NCBI RefSeq assembly: GCF_900176395.1
Contig: NZ_FWXL01000004.1
Location: 351,974 to 415,973 of the forward strand
Direction: 5' to 3'
From: Novosphingobium sp. B1
GTDB lineage: Bacteria > Pseudomonadota > Alphaproteobacteria > Sphingomonadales > Sphingomonadaceae
Length of the DNA: 64,000 nucleotides
Of the stretch, positions 8,925 to 15,753 are shown piece after piece (position 1 is the first letter of the stretch; every line of letters begins with the position of its first letter). The notes under the pieces were generated by a model that did no database searches, had not been told where the DNA came from, and was given only the letters and a program-made list of their open reading frames with translations. Both the position numbers and the translations under genes were made by a program.

Positions 8925-8960
8925 GTGCACGTTGCTTGCAACGTATAAGTGCACACTTAG
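8925..8960. other. candidate origin of transfer (oriT)
   Basis: A perfect 7-bp inverted repeat ACGTTGC-TT-GCAACGT (8929-8944) is followed directly by ATAAGTGCACACTTAG (8945-8960). This layout, a hairpin then a TAAGTGCG-like sequence, matches the RSF1010/MOBQ oriT pattern in which nicking occurs just 3' of the hairpin. TAAGTG...CACTTA is itself a 6-bp inverted repeat. It lies about 75 bp upstream of the MOBQ relaxase gene, where such sites usually are. The exact nick position cannot be read from sequence. The rest of 8790-9033 shows no gene. Confidence 0.6.
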
Positions 8961-9033
8961 ACCCTTAAAGGCGTTCTCTCAGGCTCACCACGCAAATCAG
9001 GTCATGGCGCACGCTGTGGCGATGGTGGGTTAG

Positions 9034-9999
9034 ATGGCGCTGTTCAGCTGGTCGATGCAGATCATCAAGCGGTCTTCGGGTCGCTCGGTGGTTGCCGCTG
9101 CCGCCTATCGCGCAGGCGAGCGTCTGCACGATGCGCGGCAGAACATCACCCATGACTACTCCCGCAAGCGGGGAGTGGAGCACACCGAAATCCTGCTCCC
9201 CGCCGATGCTCCCGGCTGGGTCCGGGAAGCCTCGCGCGAGACGCTGTGGAACACGGTCGAAGCGCATGAGAAACGCAAGGACGCGCAGACCGCACGCGAG
9301 CTGCGCATCATGATCCCGCGCGAGCTCGATCCGGCGGAGCGGATCCGCGTGGTGCGGGATTACCTCATCAAGAGCTTCGTCAGCCGGGGCATGGTGGCCG
9401 ATGTGGCCTGGCACAATACGGTCGCCTCGGATGGGCTGGAACAGCCCCACGCCCATGTGCTGCTGACGATGCGCCCCCTTACCGAATCCGGGTTCGGCCC
9501 CAAGTCGCGGCATGACTGGGTGCCGGACCCGGCGGGCCGGACCTATGCCGATGGTCGGCCCATGATGGTGGTCAGCAACGAAGATAGCTGGAACTGCCCG
9601 GCCTATTTTGAGCGATGCCGGGAGGATTGGGAGACCATCGCCAATGCCGCGCTGGAGCAGGCCGGGTCGGCGGCACGGATTGATCGGCGGTCGCTACTGG
9701 AGCGTGGCCTGTCGCGCCTGCCAGAACCGGCCCTGCGCATGGCCTGGCACATGAAGGAACTCTACGGCGTCATGAAAGAGCGGTTCGGGCATTTCCAGAT
9801 GGCCCGGCATTATCGCGCCGTAGAACAGGCCGCGAAGGACGCGTTCCGGGCCGCTGGCAATGCCCCGCCGCCACAGGTGGCGGAGCGTTTCTACGCCTGG
9901 TTCGAGCGGCAGATTGCGCGGCTGGACCCGGCCCCGCGTGCACCGCCGGAACGTGATCTGAGCCATTCCCCCAACCCAACCCCCGATATGGAGCGATGA
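9034..9999 (+). CDS. mobQ-like: MobA/MobL-type (MOBQ) relaxase
   Basis: A 321-aa protein. It has the N-terminal relaxase fold: opening MALFSWSMQIIKRSSGRS, a YRAGE motif at 25-29 with the candidate nicking tyrosine, and the metal-binding histidines H127, H139 and H141 in the HUH-type segment EQPHAHVLLTM. TraA-type MOBQ proteins carry a helicase/primase after this; here the protein ends after a short helical tail, so it is a relaxase domain alone, as in mobilizable elements. It should nick the oriT candidate just upstream and use the coupling ATPase encoded before it. The start follows directly after an in-frame stop. Only a weak GGTGGG precedes it. Confidence 0.85.
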   Translation: MALFSWSMQIIKRSSGRSVVAAAAYRAGERLHDARQNITHDYSRKRGVEHTEILLPADAPGWVREASRETLWNTVEAHEKRKDAQTARELRIMIPRELDPAERIRVVRDYLIKSFVSRGMVADVAWHNTVASDGLEQPHAHVLLTMRPLTESGFGPKSRHDWVPDPAGRTYADGRPMMVVSNEDSWNCPAYFERCREDWETIANAALEQAGSAARIDRRSLLERGLSRLPEPALRMAWHMKELYGVMKERFGHFQMARHYRAVEQAAKDAFRAAGNAPPPQVAERFYAWFERQIARLDPAPRAPPERDLSHSPNPTPDMER

Positions 10000-10000
10000 C

Positions 10001-10552
10001 ATGAGCGACTACCATCACCCCAAAGGCTGGGAGCCCGACCCGAACAAGATGGGCAACTGGCGCGAAATGTTTGAACCGAATCGAAGGCCCGGCGGCGGCG
10101 GGGGCACGACGCCCCCGCAGCATGGCCAGCCCCCGAATGCCGCATCCGGTCCCGAACGGGAACCGGATGAGGCCGAGACTGGCCCGCCTATCGATCCGGC
10201 GCAGTATCGGCCCTGGCAATTGCAGCGGGGCCGCAGCCGCCCGGCGATGATGCTCGATTTGCGCCGGTTCGAGGAACGCTCGGGCCTGTGGGTGGGCTGG
10301 CAGGTCAGCTACCCCCACCTGATCGCGGTCGAATATATCGGCGATAAAATGCTGTCGCTCGATTTCGGCGTGCGGCAGTTCATGATCGAAGGCGAGGGGC
10401 TGAGCGAGCTGGCCCGCCACCTTCAGGCGGGGACGGTGCTGGCGTTGCATGAATATGCCGCCAGCATATGGCCAAATGGCCATGCGGGGCCGTGGATACG
10501 GTCCATCCGCCGCCTTGGCCTACCGGAAGGAGGGCCACAGGCAGGACGATAA
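10001..10552 (+). CDS. hypothetical protein beside the relaxase; its 3' end is repeated downstream
   Basis: A 183-aa protein, 1 bp after the relaxase stop. The N-terminal third is Pro/Gly-rich and disordered; residues about 70-165 look folded (PAMMLDLRRFEERSGLWVGW and a region around VEYIGDKMLSLDFG). It ends SIRRLGLPEGGPQAGR. As I remember, similar proteins accompany relaxases in other sphingomonad elements; function unknown. The last 80 or so bases of this gene recur as orphan copies at 12319-12402 and, degraded, at 13451-13480, each following an ardC 3' end, so the gene end is a recombination boundary. Confidence 0.65.
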   Translation: MSDYHHPKGWEPDPNKMGNWREMFEPNRRPGGGGGTTPPQHGQPPNAASGPEREPDEAETGPPIDPAQYRPWQLQRGRSRPAMMLDLRRFEERSGLWVGWQVSYPHLIAVEYIGDKMLSLDFGVRQFMIEGEGLSELARHLQAGTVLALHEYAASIWPNGHAGPWIRSIRRLGLPEGGPQAGR

Positions 10553-10584
10553 GCACCGCCAATCGCAGCGGTTGCGAGAATATT

Positions 10585-10599
10585 GTTCACAATATGTTC
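10585..10599 (+). promoter_or_regulatory. LexA-type (SOS) box before pilin 1
   Basis: Exact GTTC-N7-GTTC (GTTC ACAATAT GTTC), the operator bound by alphaproteobacterial LexA. It ends 23 bp before the pilin 1 ATG at 10623, so bound LexA would block the promoter. The box before pilin 3 has the same form and spacing. No binding evidence is available. Confidence 0.6.
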
Positions 10600-10622
10600 C
10601 AATTTCGGTACTGTGCTAGAAC

Positions 10623-11402
10623 ATGCATCCTTTGCGTTCGCAGTTCGCCTTCTCCCTTGTCGAGCTCTCGATTGTGCTTGTCATCCTCGGTCTGCTGACG
10701 GGTGGCATCCTTGGCGGGCAGTCGCTCATCCGTGCGGCGGAGTTGCGGGCGGTGAGCACGGAATACAGCCGTTACACCACCGCGATACAGGTCTTTCGGG
10801 ATAAATACTTTGCACTTCCAGGTGATATGAACAATGCTGCGGTTTTTTGGGGCACGGCGGCGAATTGCCCAGGGAATGCCACACAAGGATCAACGTCAGC
10901 CACAACATGTAACGGCGACGGAAATGGACAGGTAAATTGGTGGGCGAGCGCCAGCAATGAGTCTTTTCGTTTTTGGCAGCATCTCGCGAATGCTGGTCTC
11001 CTTGAGGGGGCGTATAGCGGTGTTACAGGTAATGATACGTATGGCTGGTCAAGCTCGCCGAGCAACTCGCCCCGCAGCAAGCTATCTCCCGCAATTTGGC
11101 AAATTTCCTATGCTAACAACTCAATGGGAACCTTCACCGGCGTACTCTTTAACTACGATTTTGGAAACGCACTATTTTTGGGAGTTGCCGCCTCTCCAAG
11201 CACCTGGAATTATGCCCCAGCCTTAAAGCCAGAAGAGGCATGGAATATTGATACAAAAATGGATGATGGCAAACCGGGAGTAGGCAAAATCACTTCCTAT
11301 GTCTCGGCCAATTGCAGCACAAGCTCACCCACAGATTATGACGCTAGTTATGCCCTGTCTGTCAACTCACTCCAATGTATTCTGATATTCGGGTATTTGT
11401 AG
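10623..11402 (+). CDS. type IV prepilin-like protein 1
   Basis: A 259-aa protein with a short leader MHPLRSQFA, then FSLVELSIVLVILGLLTGG: the N-terminal cleavage/methylation motif with Glu at mature position +5 and a long hydrophobic helix. Position -1 is Ala instead of the usual Gly. The body has LPGDMNNAAVFWG, a Gly/Asp/Asn loop NGDGNGQ, FWQHLANAGLLEG, and near the end PEEAWNIDTKMDDGKPG, a layout I recall from orphan pseudopilin-like proteins. Cysteines bracket the variable centre. It would be processed by a chromosomal prepilin peptidase; no pilus assembly genes are in the window. The gene follows an SOS-type box and lies 22 bp before pilin 2. Confidence 0.8.
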   Translation: MHPLRSQFAFSLVELSIVLVILGLLTGGILGGQSLIRAAELRAVSTEYSRYTTAIQVFRDKYFALPGDMNNAAVFWGTAANCPGNATQGSTSATTCNGDGNGQVNWWASASNESFRFWQHLANAGLLEGAYSGVTGNDTYGWSSSPSNSPRSKLSPAIWQISYANNSMGTFTGVLFNYDFGNALFLGVAASPSTWNYAPALKPEEAWNIDTKMDDGKPGVGKITSYVSANCSTSSPTDYDASYALSVNSLQCILIFGYL

Positions 11403-11424
11403 ATTCTTCATAGTGCAGGCACCT

Positions 11425-12210
11425 ATGTACCATTATCTTCGACAGTCTGCCTTTTCCCTCGTCGAGCTCTCCGTCGTGCTCGTCATCCTCGGCTTGCTGA
11501 CCGGCGGTATCCTCGGCGGTCAGGCACTTATCCGCGCGGCGGAGTTGCGATCGGTGAGCACGGAATACAGCCGCTACGTGGCCGCAGCTCAGAGCTTCCG
11601 GGACAAATACTTCGCTCTTCCCGGCGATATGCCAAATGCGACCTTGTTTTGGGGAGTACAGCACGCGACCCCCTCAACCTGTGCCACCCAAGCAAGCATC
11701 GATCAGCGTACCTGTGATGGTAATGGTAATGGTCGCATCGAGTATACAGCGGTATCTAGCAATGAGATGTTTCGGTATTGGCAGCATTTAGCAAATGCTG
11801 GGTTGATCGAGGGAACATATAGCGGCGTTTCTGCGATACCCAGTCCGGCGGGCTTTGGCTGTATACCGGGAACGAATTGCCCCCTCTCAAGGGTTTCGAA
11901 TGGTAGCTGGTCAAGCTATTTTCTTGGCACTCAGATTGGCCATGGCCAATGGTTTGATGGCACCTACGGGAATGCGATATTTTTTGGCAACAGCCGTAAC
12001 GGAGTCACTTATTCTGCAAGCGGCGCGATCACACCAGAAGAGGCATGGAATCTTGATACCAAGATGGATGATGGCCGACCGACAATCGGCAATGTGGTTG
12101 TATGGAAGAACCTCGTAAATAACGGCTGCACCACTAATGACACGAATGCCGCAGATTTTGTCTTAGCTTCAAGAAATACTGCATGTGCTCTCATATTCAA
12201 AAGCAGCTAA
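11425..12210 (+). CDS. type IV prepilin-like protein 2
   Basis: A 261-aa protein from the ATG at 11425 (leader MYHYLRQSA, then FSLVELSVVLVILGLL). A GTG at 11413 is in frame but has no ribosome binding site. It shares with pilins 1 and 3 the N-terminal 70 residues, the LPGDMPNATLFWG motif, FRYWQHLANAGLIEG and the C-terminal PEEAWNLDTKMDDGRPT block, while the centre differs. The residue at -1 is Ala. It has no SOS-type box of its own and is probably cotranscribed with pilin 1. Right after it come the orphan ardC and 10001-gene 3' ends. Confidence 0.78.
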   Translation: MYHYLRQSAFSLVELSVVLVILGLLTGGILGGQALIRAAELRSVSTEYSRYVAAAQSFRDKYFALPGDMPNATLFWGVQHATPSTCATQASIDQRTCDGNGNGRIEYTAVSSNEMFRYWQHLANAGLIEGTYSGVSAIPSPAGFGCIPGTNCPLSRVSNGSWSSYFLGTQIGHGQWFDGTYGNAIFFGNSRNGVTYSASGAITPEEAWNLDTKMDDGRPTIGNVVVWKNLVNNGCTTNDTNAADFVLASRNTACALIFKSS

Positions 12211-12228
12211 CTGAGCTTACAAGATAAG

Positions 12229-12323
12229 CTGAAGGCCCGCAGGTAATCTGCTGCCTTGTTGGCGGCGCTGGCGGCGGTGAAGATCGCCTTGCGGTCGCCC
12301 TTCAGGATGCGCAGCCAGTGGCC
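12229..12323 (-). repeat. orphan ardC 3' end, copy B
   Basis: On the minus strand this encodes HWLRILKGDRK, then AIFTAASAANKA and DYLRAFSLS, almost the same as the C-terminus of the complete ardC at 14587-15504 (there EYLRAFSES). It is a fragment without a start and is fused in antisense to a copy of the 10001-gene 3' end. It marks the right boundary of the first cargo unit. Confidence 0.8.
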
Positions 12324-12402
12324 GAATGGCCATGCGGGACCGTGGATACGGTCGATCCGCCGCCTCGGGCTGCCGGAAGGAGGGCCACAGGCGGGGCGAT
12401 AA
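12319..12402 (+). repeat. orphan 3' end of the 10001 gene, copy B
   Basis: Near-identical to 10469-10552: it encodes WPNGHAGPWIRSIRRLGLP then EGGPQAGR and the same TAA stop. It shares the junction bases TGGCC with the preceding ardC fragment, which suggests a microhomology or crossover point. It is followed, as in the first copy, by an SOS-type box and a pilin gene. Confidence 0.8.
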
Positions 12403-12434
12403 GCACCGGGCAGACGAGCTATACAAAGATTTAT

Positions 12435-12449
12435 GTTCCGTTTATGTTC
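12435..12449 (+). promoter_or_regulatory. LexA-type (SOS) box before pilin 3
   Basis: Exact GTTC-N7-GTTC (GTTC CGTTTAT GTTC) ending 22 bp before the pilin 3 ATG at 12472. The arms and spacing equal those before pilin 1, while the 7-base spacers differ; that is what selection on the arms would leave. A perfect GGAACC-AAT-GGTTCC palindrome (12465-12479) overlaps the start codon. Confidence 0.6.
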
Positions 12450-12471
12450 CGATTTGGTACTATCGGAACCA

Positions 12472-13260
12472 ATGGTTCCATCGCGGTCACAGTCTGGCTT
12501 CTCCCTCGTTGAGCTCTCCATCGTGCTCGTCATTCTCGGGCTGCTGACCGGCGGTATCCTCGGCGGCCAAGCGCTCATTCGCGCAGCTGAGCTACGGTCG
12601 GTGAGCACTGAAGCTCAACGTTATGCAGCTGCTGTTCAAACGTTTCGGGATAAGTACTTTGCGCTCCCCGGCGACATGACAAATGCCACTGCCTTTTGGG
12701 GCACAATGTCATCGGGGGTTTGTCCGCATGCCACCGGTGGCACTGGAACGCAAACTTGTAATGGCAATGGGAATGGTGAAATAAACGCGGGCGGCATAGC
12801 TGGCCAATCAAATGAGATGTACACGTTTTGGCAGCATTTGGCGAATGCAGCGCTTATTACTGGAACCTATTCAGGGATAGCGGGTGATGCTGGAGCCGGT
12901 GATAGTGAGATAGGGCAAAACGCACCATCATCTCGCGTGTCGAACGCAGGATGGCACATGCAACATTTCATCGACGGTAATCCGCTGACTAATTATGATC
13001 TACCCACCTCATATGCGAATACATTCTTTTTTGGCGCAGATTACCCTGATTTCGAAACTGGAAACAAAATATTGGCGCCCGAGGAAGCTTGGAACATCGA
13101 TGTAAAAATGGACGATGGAAGACCTGCTTATGGAGAGGTCATTGCGCGCTTCTGGAATAACGAATGTACTGATGCAGCGATCAACACAGATTTTGAATCG
13201 GACTATCGATTGCAGGATAAGAGTGCGCAATGCGCACTTTTTTTCAAAGATTTGTTTTGA
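12472..13260 (+). CDS. type IV prepilin-like protein 3
   Basis: A 262-aa protein from the ATG at 12472 (leader MVPSRSQSG, then FSLVELSIVLVILGLL), with the canonical Gly at -1. An upstream in-frame ATG at 12433 overlaps the SOS-type box and is rejected. It shares LPGDMTNATAFWG, a CNGNGNGE loop, TFWQHLANAALITG and PEEAWNIDVKMDDGRPA with the other two. The central part is AT-richer and unrelated to pilins 1 and 2. It is the only complete gene of the second cargo unit and is followed by another orphan ardC end. Confidence 0.78.
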   Translation: MVPSRSQSGFSLVELSIVLVILGLLTGGILGGQALIRAAELRSVSTEAQRYAAAVQTFRDKYFALPGDMTNATAFWGTMSSGVCPHATGGTGTQTCNGNGNGEINAGGIAGQSNEMYTFWQHLANAALITGTYSGIAGDAGAGDSEIGQNAPSSRVSNAGWHMQHFIDGNPLTNYDLPTSYANTFFFGADYPDFETGNKILAPEEAWNIDVKMDDGRPAYGEVIARFWNNECTDAAINTDFESDYRLQDKSAQCALFFKDLF

Positions 13261-13362
13261 CTAACCACCCAATAGAGTGGTCCAGGGCGGTTAAAAGTTA
13301 TGCGGCGCAGTTTTTACGTAGTGTCATTTGTGCATAAGGCGTTTATCACCTCCCTCCCAATC

Positions 13363-13448
13363 CTCGCAGATACTCCGCCGCCTTGTTGGCGGCGCTTGCA
13401 GCGGTAAAGATCGCCTTGCGGTCGCCCTTCAGGATACGCAGCCAATGG
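13363..13448 (-). repeat. orphan ardC 3' end, copy C
   Basis: A second fragment of the ardC C-terminus on the minus strand (coding for HWLRILKGDRKAIF and onwards), with slightly different wobble bases from copy B and from the complete gene. It marks the right boundary of the second cargo unit, downstream of pilin 3. The preceding 13261-13362 holds no gene. Confidence 0.75.
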
Positions 13449-13450
13449 TC

Positions 13451-13480
13451 AAGTGGCCGTACGAAACAGTGGATACGGTT
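13451..13480 (+). repeat. degraded 3' end of the 10001 gene, copy C
   Basis: About 30 bases resembling the WPNGHAGPWIR-coding part of the 10001 gene (aagtggccgta...cagtggatacggt), with several changes and without the rest of the tail. It directly abuts the stop codon of the abiF-like gene on the other strand. It is placed just as copy B is relative to its ardC fragment. Confidence 0.55.
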
Positions 13481-14337
13481 TAGTAACCTGCCTCGGCAGG
13501 CTGCATCTCTGGAAAGCGAATGATAATGCGGCGTACCCGGTCGGTAATGCCGACGGGGGTGCCGCGCGCGGCGAGCAGATAATCAAGGCATTCGAGAATA
13601 GCTTTCAGCTTGTTTGGTCTGGCAACGGGAACCTGTGCGCTACGCAGGCGAGACGGCTGCTTCTGGAAGCTGCGGTTGAACAGCCGGTCATGATGCGCGC
13701 ACATGTTGCGCAAATCGACCAGGCATTCGAGCCAGTTGGTGAACACCTGATCGCTGGCTACCCCAAACTGCGCCGCAATTTGGGTGCGAACAGTGCCTTC
13801 AAGGCATTGGAAGATGTGCGATGCGGCACCAAAGGTCAGGAACTCTTTCATGGTCCAGATCGGAGGCAAGGCAGGCGTGCCGTAGGTTTGGCGGTAATGT
13901 TTAGCGCGCTGATCCTTTGATTTTCCGTAGACGTGCGCAAATGTCTGGAGCGCGTTCAGATTGGCTCCGGCGTCTTTGAATGCCGCTATCTGATAGTAGG
14001 GGTGGCTTCCAAACGTGTCGCTGAGTGTCTCCGAGATGCTGTTGCGCAGCAGCAGTTCAAACTGACCAACGGCAGTGAAGCAGGCGTCACGCAAGAGGGC
14101 GTCGCACTCGTACAGGCGCAGAATGTCTTTGTAGGTAGTGTCGGGGATAAAGGGGCGGTCGGGGAGATTGTTCAGCTGGCGGCGGCTCAGAAAATAGATC
14201 CGTAGCCGCTCATAGCCAATGATGTCGATCTTGCGCGCGGCAACTTTGGGCCGTGCTATCGTTAGACCGCGCGCGCGTAGGTGTGCCACTCGTTGCGCGG
14301 CGGTCGCATGCGGCTTATTGTAGGGAATCAGGGCCAT
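13480..14337 (-). CDS. abiF: Abi_2/AbiF-family HEPN abortive-infection protein
   Basis: A 285-aa protein of the Abi_2 (AbiD/AbiF) family: starts MALIPYNKPHATAAQRVAHL, has the YYQIAAF-type middle region and a HEPN RNase motif R-x4-H as RNMCAH at residues 210-215. HEPN proteins of this type cleave RNA and stop growth on phage infection. The ATG at 14337 lies 12 nt after a strong hairpin followed by a U-rich stretch, which matches known abiF loci where a structured RNA sits directly upstream. It is the only complete gene in the third cargo unit. Abi_2 proteins have been proposed as relatives of Cas13; that is literature knowledge, not shown here. Confidence 0.8.
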   Translation of the reverse strand: MALIPYNKPHATAAQRVAHLRARGLTIARPKVAARKIDIIGYERLRIYFLSRRQLNNLPDRPFIPDTTYKDILRLYECDALLRDACFTAVGQFELLLRNSISETLSDTFGSHPYYQIAAFKDAGANLNALQTFAHVYGKSKDQRAKHYRQTYGTPALPPIWTMKEFLTFGAASHIFQCLEGTVRTQIAAQFGVASDQVFTNWLECLVDLRNMCAHHDRLFNRSFQKQPSRLRSAQVPVARPNKLKAILECLDYLLAARGTPVGITDRVRRIIIRFPEMQPAEAGY

Positions 14338-14344
14338 TCAAAAT

Positions 14345-14417
14345 AAGAAGGGCCGCCCTTTTGCACTTCCCGAGGGGATCGTGTGGCGGCCCATGACCTT
14401 TTCAACTTAGGCTTGAA
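14345..14417 (-). ncRNA. candidate abiF-associated structured RNA
   Basis: Read on the minus strand: a first hairpin TTCAA-GCCTAAG-TTGAA (14401-14417), then a long nested hairpin in which GGGCCGCC (14392-14385) pairs with GGCGGCCC (14357-14350), enclosing CAC...GTG and TCCC-CTC-GGGA. It ends in a U-rich run (UUCUUAUUUU) immediately before the abiF ATG. The shape equals an intrinsic terminator and fits the published abiF RNA position upstream of the gene. Match to the formal motif was not tested. Confidence 0.55.
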
Positions 14418-14420
14418 TCG

Positions 14421-14586
14421 CTAAAATTGCAACAACAATTCTGGGAAATTTGCTCGGCCATTATCAACCATCCGCTCATTAATCGTATGCCAATGCCGTT
14501 GATTGTCCAGCAGAAAAAGCCCTAAACCTCCGGTATCGCGTCCTGTTAGAACGCGAATGTGATCTACATACAGTCGCTTATGGCCT
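14421..14586 (-). pseudogene. C-terminal fragment of an unknown gene
   Basis: The minus-strand frame ending at the stop 14421-14423 reads like real protein for about 52 residues: RLYVDHIRVLTGRDTGGLGL, FLLDNQRHWHTINERM and VDNGRANFPELLLQF. No ATG, GTG or TTG start is visible in frame, and upstream the frame runs into the ardC 3' end in a different phase. It is probably the tail of a gene broken by the rearrangements in this array. Its product is not recognised. Confidence 0.35.
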
Positions 14587-15504
14587 TCAGCTTTCGCTGA
14601 AGGCTCGCAGATACTCAGTCGCCTTGTTCGCGGCGCTGGCGGCGGTGAAGATCGCCTTGCGGTCGCCCTTCAGGATACGCAGCCAATGGCCGATGTAAGC
14701 CGCATGGTCGGGCCGTGGCTCGGCGGTGATGCCAAGATCGCCGCAGAGGAAGGCAGCCCCCAGCTCGGCCACAAGCTCTTCCATTGCGTAGGCATCGTCG
14801 CCGAAGCGCTTGCCAAACTCCCGCGCCAAGCGGGACTCATGGCCGCTCCAGTGCGTCAGCTCATGTAGCAAGGTCGAGTACCAGCCTTCGGTGGCGCTGC
14901 TGGTGGCAGTGCCGGTGAAGCGGTGCTGCGCGGGCATGGCGATGTAGTCTGCCTTAGGGGCAAAGTAGGCTTCCTCGCCACCGATGCGGATGGTTGCTGC
15001 GCTGGCGGCAATCAGCCGGTCAGCCTCGGCGATGGGGTCGATAGGCTGCGCCTCGGGCGCGGTGGCATCGGGCTGATAGCCATCCACCTGGGCGGCATTG
15101 AAGACGTAGGACGCCCGCGCCATGTAGCGGCGCTGGCCGTTGGCGTCGTCCTCACCCCCGGCGTCGGTTGCTGCGTCGTCGCTGCGGTCGAACTGCTTGT
15201 AGAAGACGATGAGGGAGGATTTCTCACCCTTGCGAACCTGCGCCCCGCGCTCCTGCCACTGGCGGTAGGTGCCCCAGATGCCGTGCGCGTAGCCATGCGC
15301 ATCGGCGGCGGCCCAGAGGGCGATGGTGTTCACCCCGCGATAGGCGTTCTTGCTGGCAATGTTCACCGGGCGGGTGATGGATGCCCCGCTGCGGTGCCAG
15401 GGAAGCTGGACCTTGCCGGAGCCCGCCCCGGCCTCGATGGCGGTGATGATCTGGTTGGTGATGGCTTCGTAGACATCGGTTCGGGAAGTGCTGGTGCTGC
15501 GCAT
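14587..15504 (-). CDS. ardC: ArdC-like antirestriction protein
   Basis: A 305-aa protein. The N-terminal ArdC single-stranded-DNA-binding domain spans about 1-140 (MRSTSTSRTDVYEAITNQII, PWHRSGASITRPVNIASKNA), and a C-terminal zinc metallopeptidase domain carries HELTHWSGH at 214-222. ArdC protects incoming conjugative DNA against restriction. The start at 15504 is set by GAAAGGAGAT 7 nt upstream; the longer upstream frame is discarded. The last 80-95 bases are duplicated as orphans at 12229-12323 and 13363-13448. Its position beside relaxase and coupling genes fits protection of the transferred element in a new host. The 15505-15753 stretch upstream holds no gene that I can support. Confidence 0.9.
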   Translation of the reverse strand: MRSTSTSRTDVYEAITNQIITAIEAGAGSGKVQLPWHRSGASITRPVNIASKNAYRGVNTIALWAAADAHGYAHGIWGTYRQWQERGAQVRKGEKSSLIVFYKQFDRSDDAATDAGGEDDANGQRRYMARASYVFNAAQVDGYQPDATAPEAQPIDPIAEADRLIAASAATIRIGGEEAYFAPKADYIAMPAQHRFTGTATSSATEGWYSTLLHELTHWSGHESRLAREFGKRFGDDAYAMEELVAELGAAFLCGDLGITAEPRPDHAAYIGHWLRILKGDRKAIFTAASAANKATEYLRAFSES

Positions 15505-15753
15505 GTCCTGATCTCCTTTCGCTGTTCCTGAGGACGCGAAGGAAAAGGCCGGAGGGCATAGGCACGCGGTCAGCCGCAGGCGGAACAGGCAACACGGGAG
15601 CGGAGCGAATGGAGCGGGCAGCCTGTTGACCGGGGGACGCACCCGGCCAGATTCGCGGCTCAATCTCAGGGATGGCGGAAGGAGGGGCAGGCCGCAGCCC
15701 AGCCCATTCCACGGGTTAGGATGTCAGACCGTCACCCCGAAGGAGAACGGCCC

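Noticed and set aside
12229..13480. The gene-end repeats as a CRISPR array or IS ends
   Set aside because: Only two or three copies, over 1 kb apart, each coding for known C-termini; no short regular spacing and no transposase between them.
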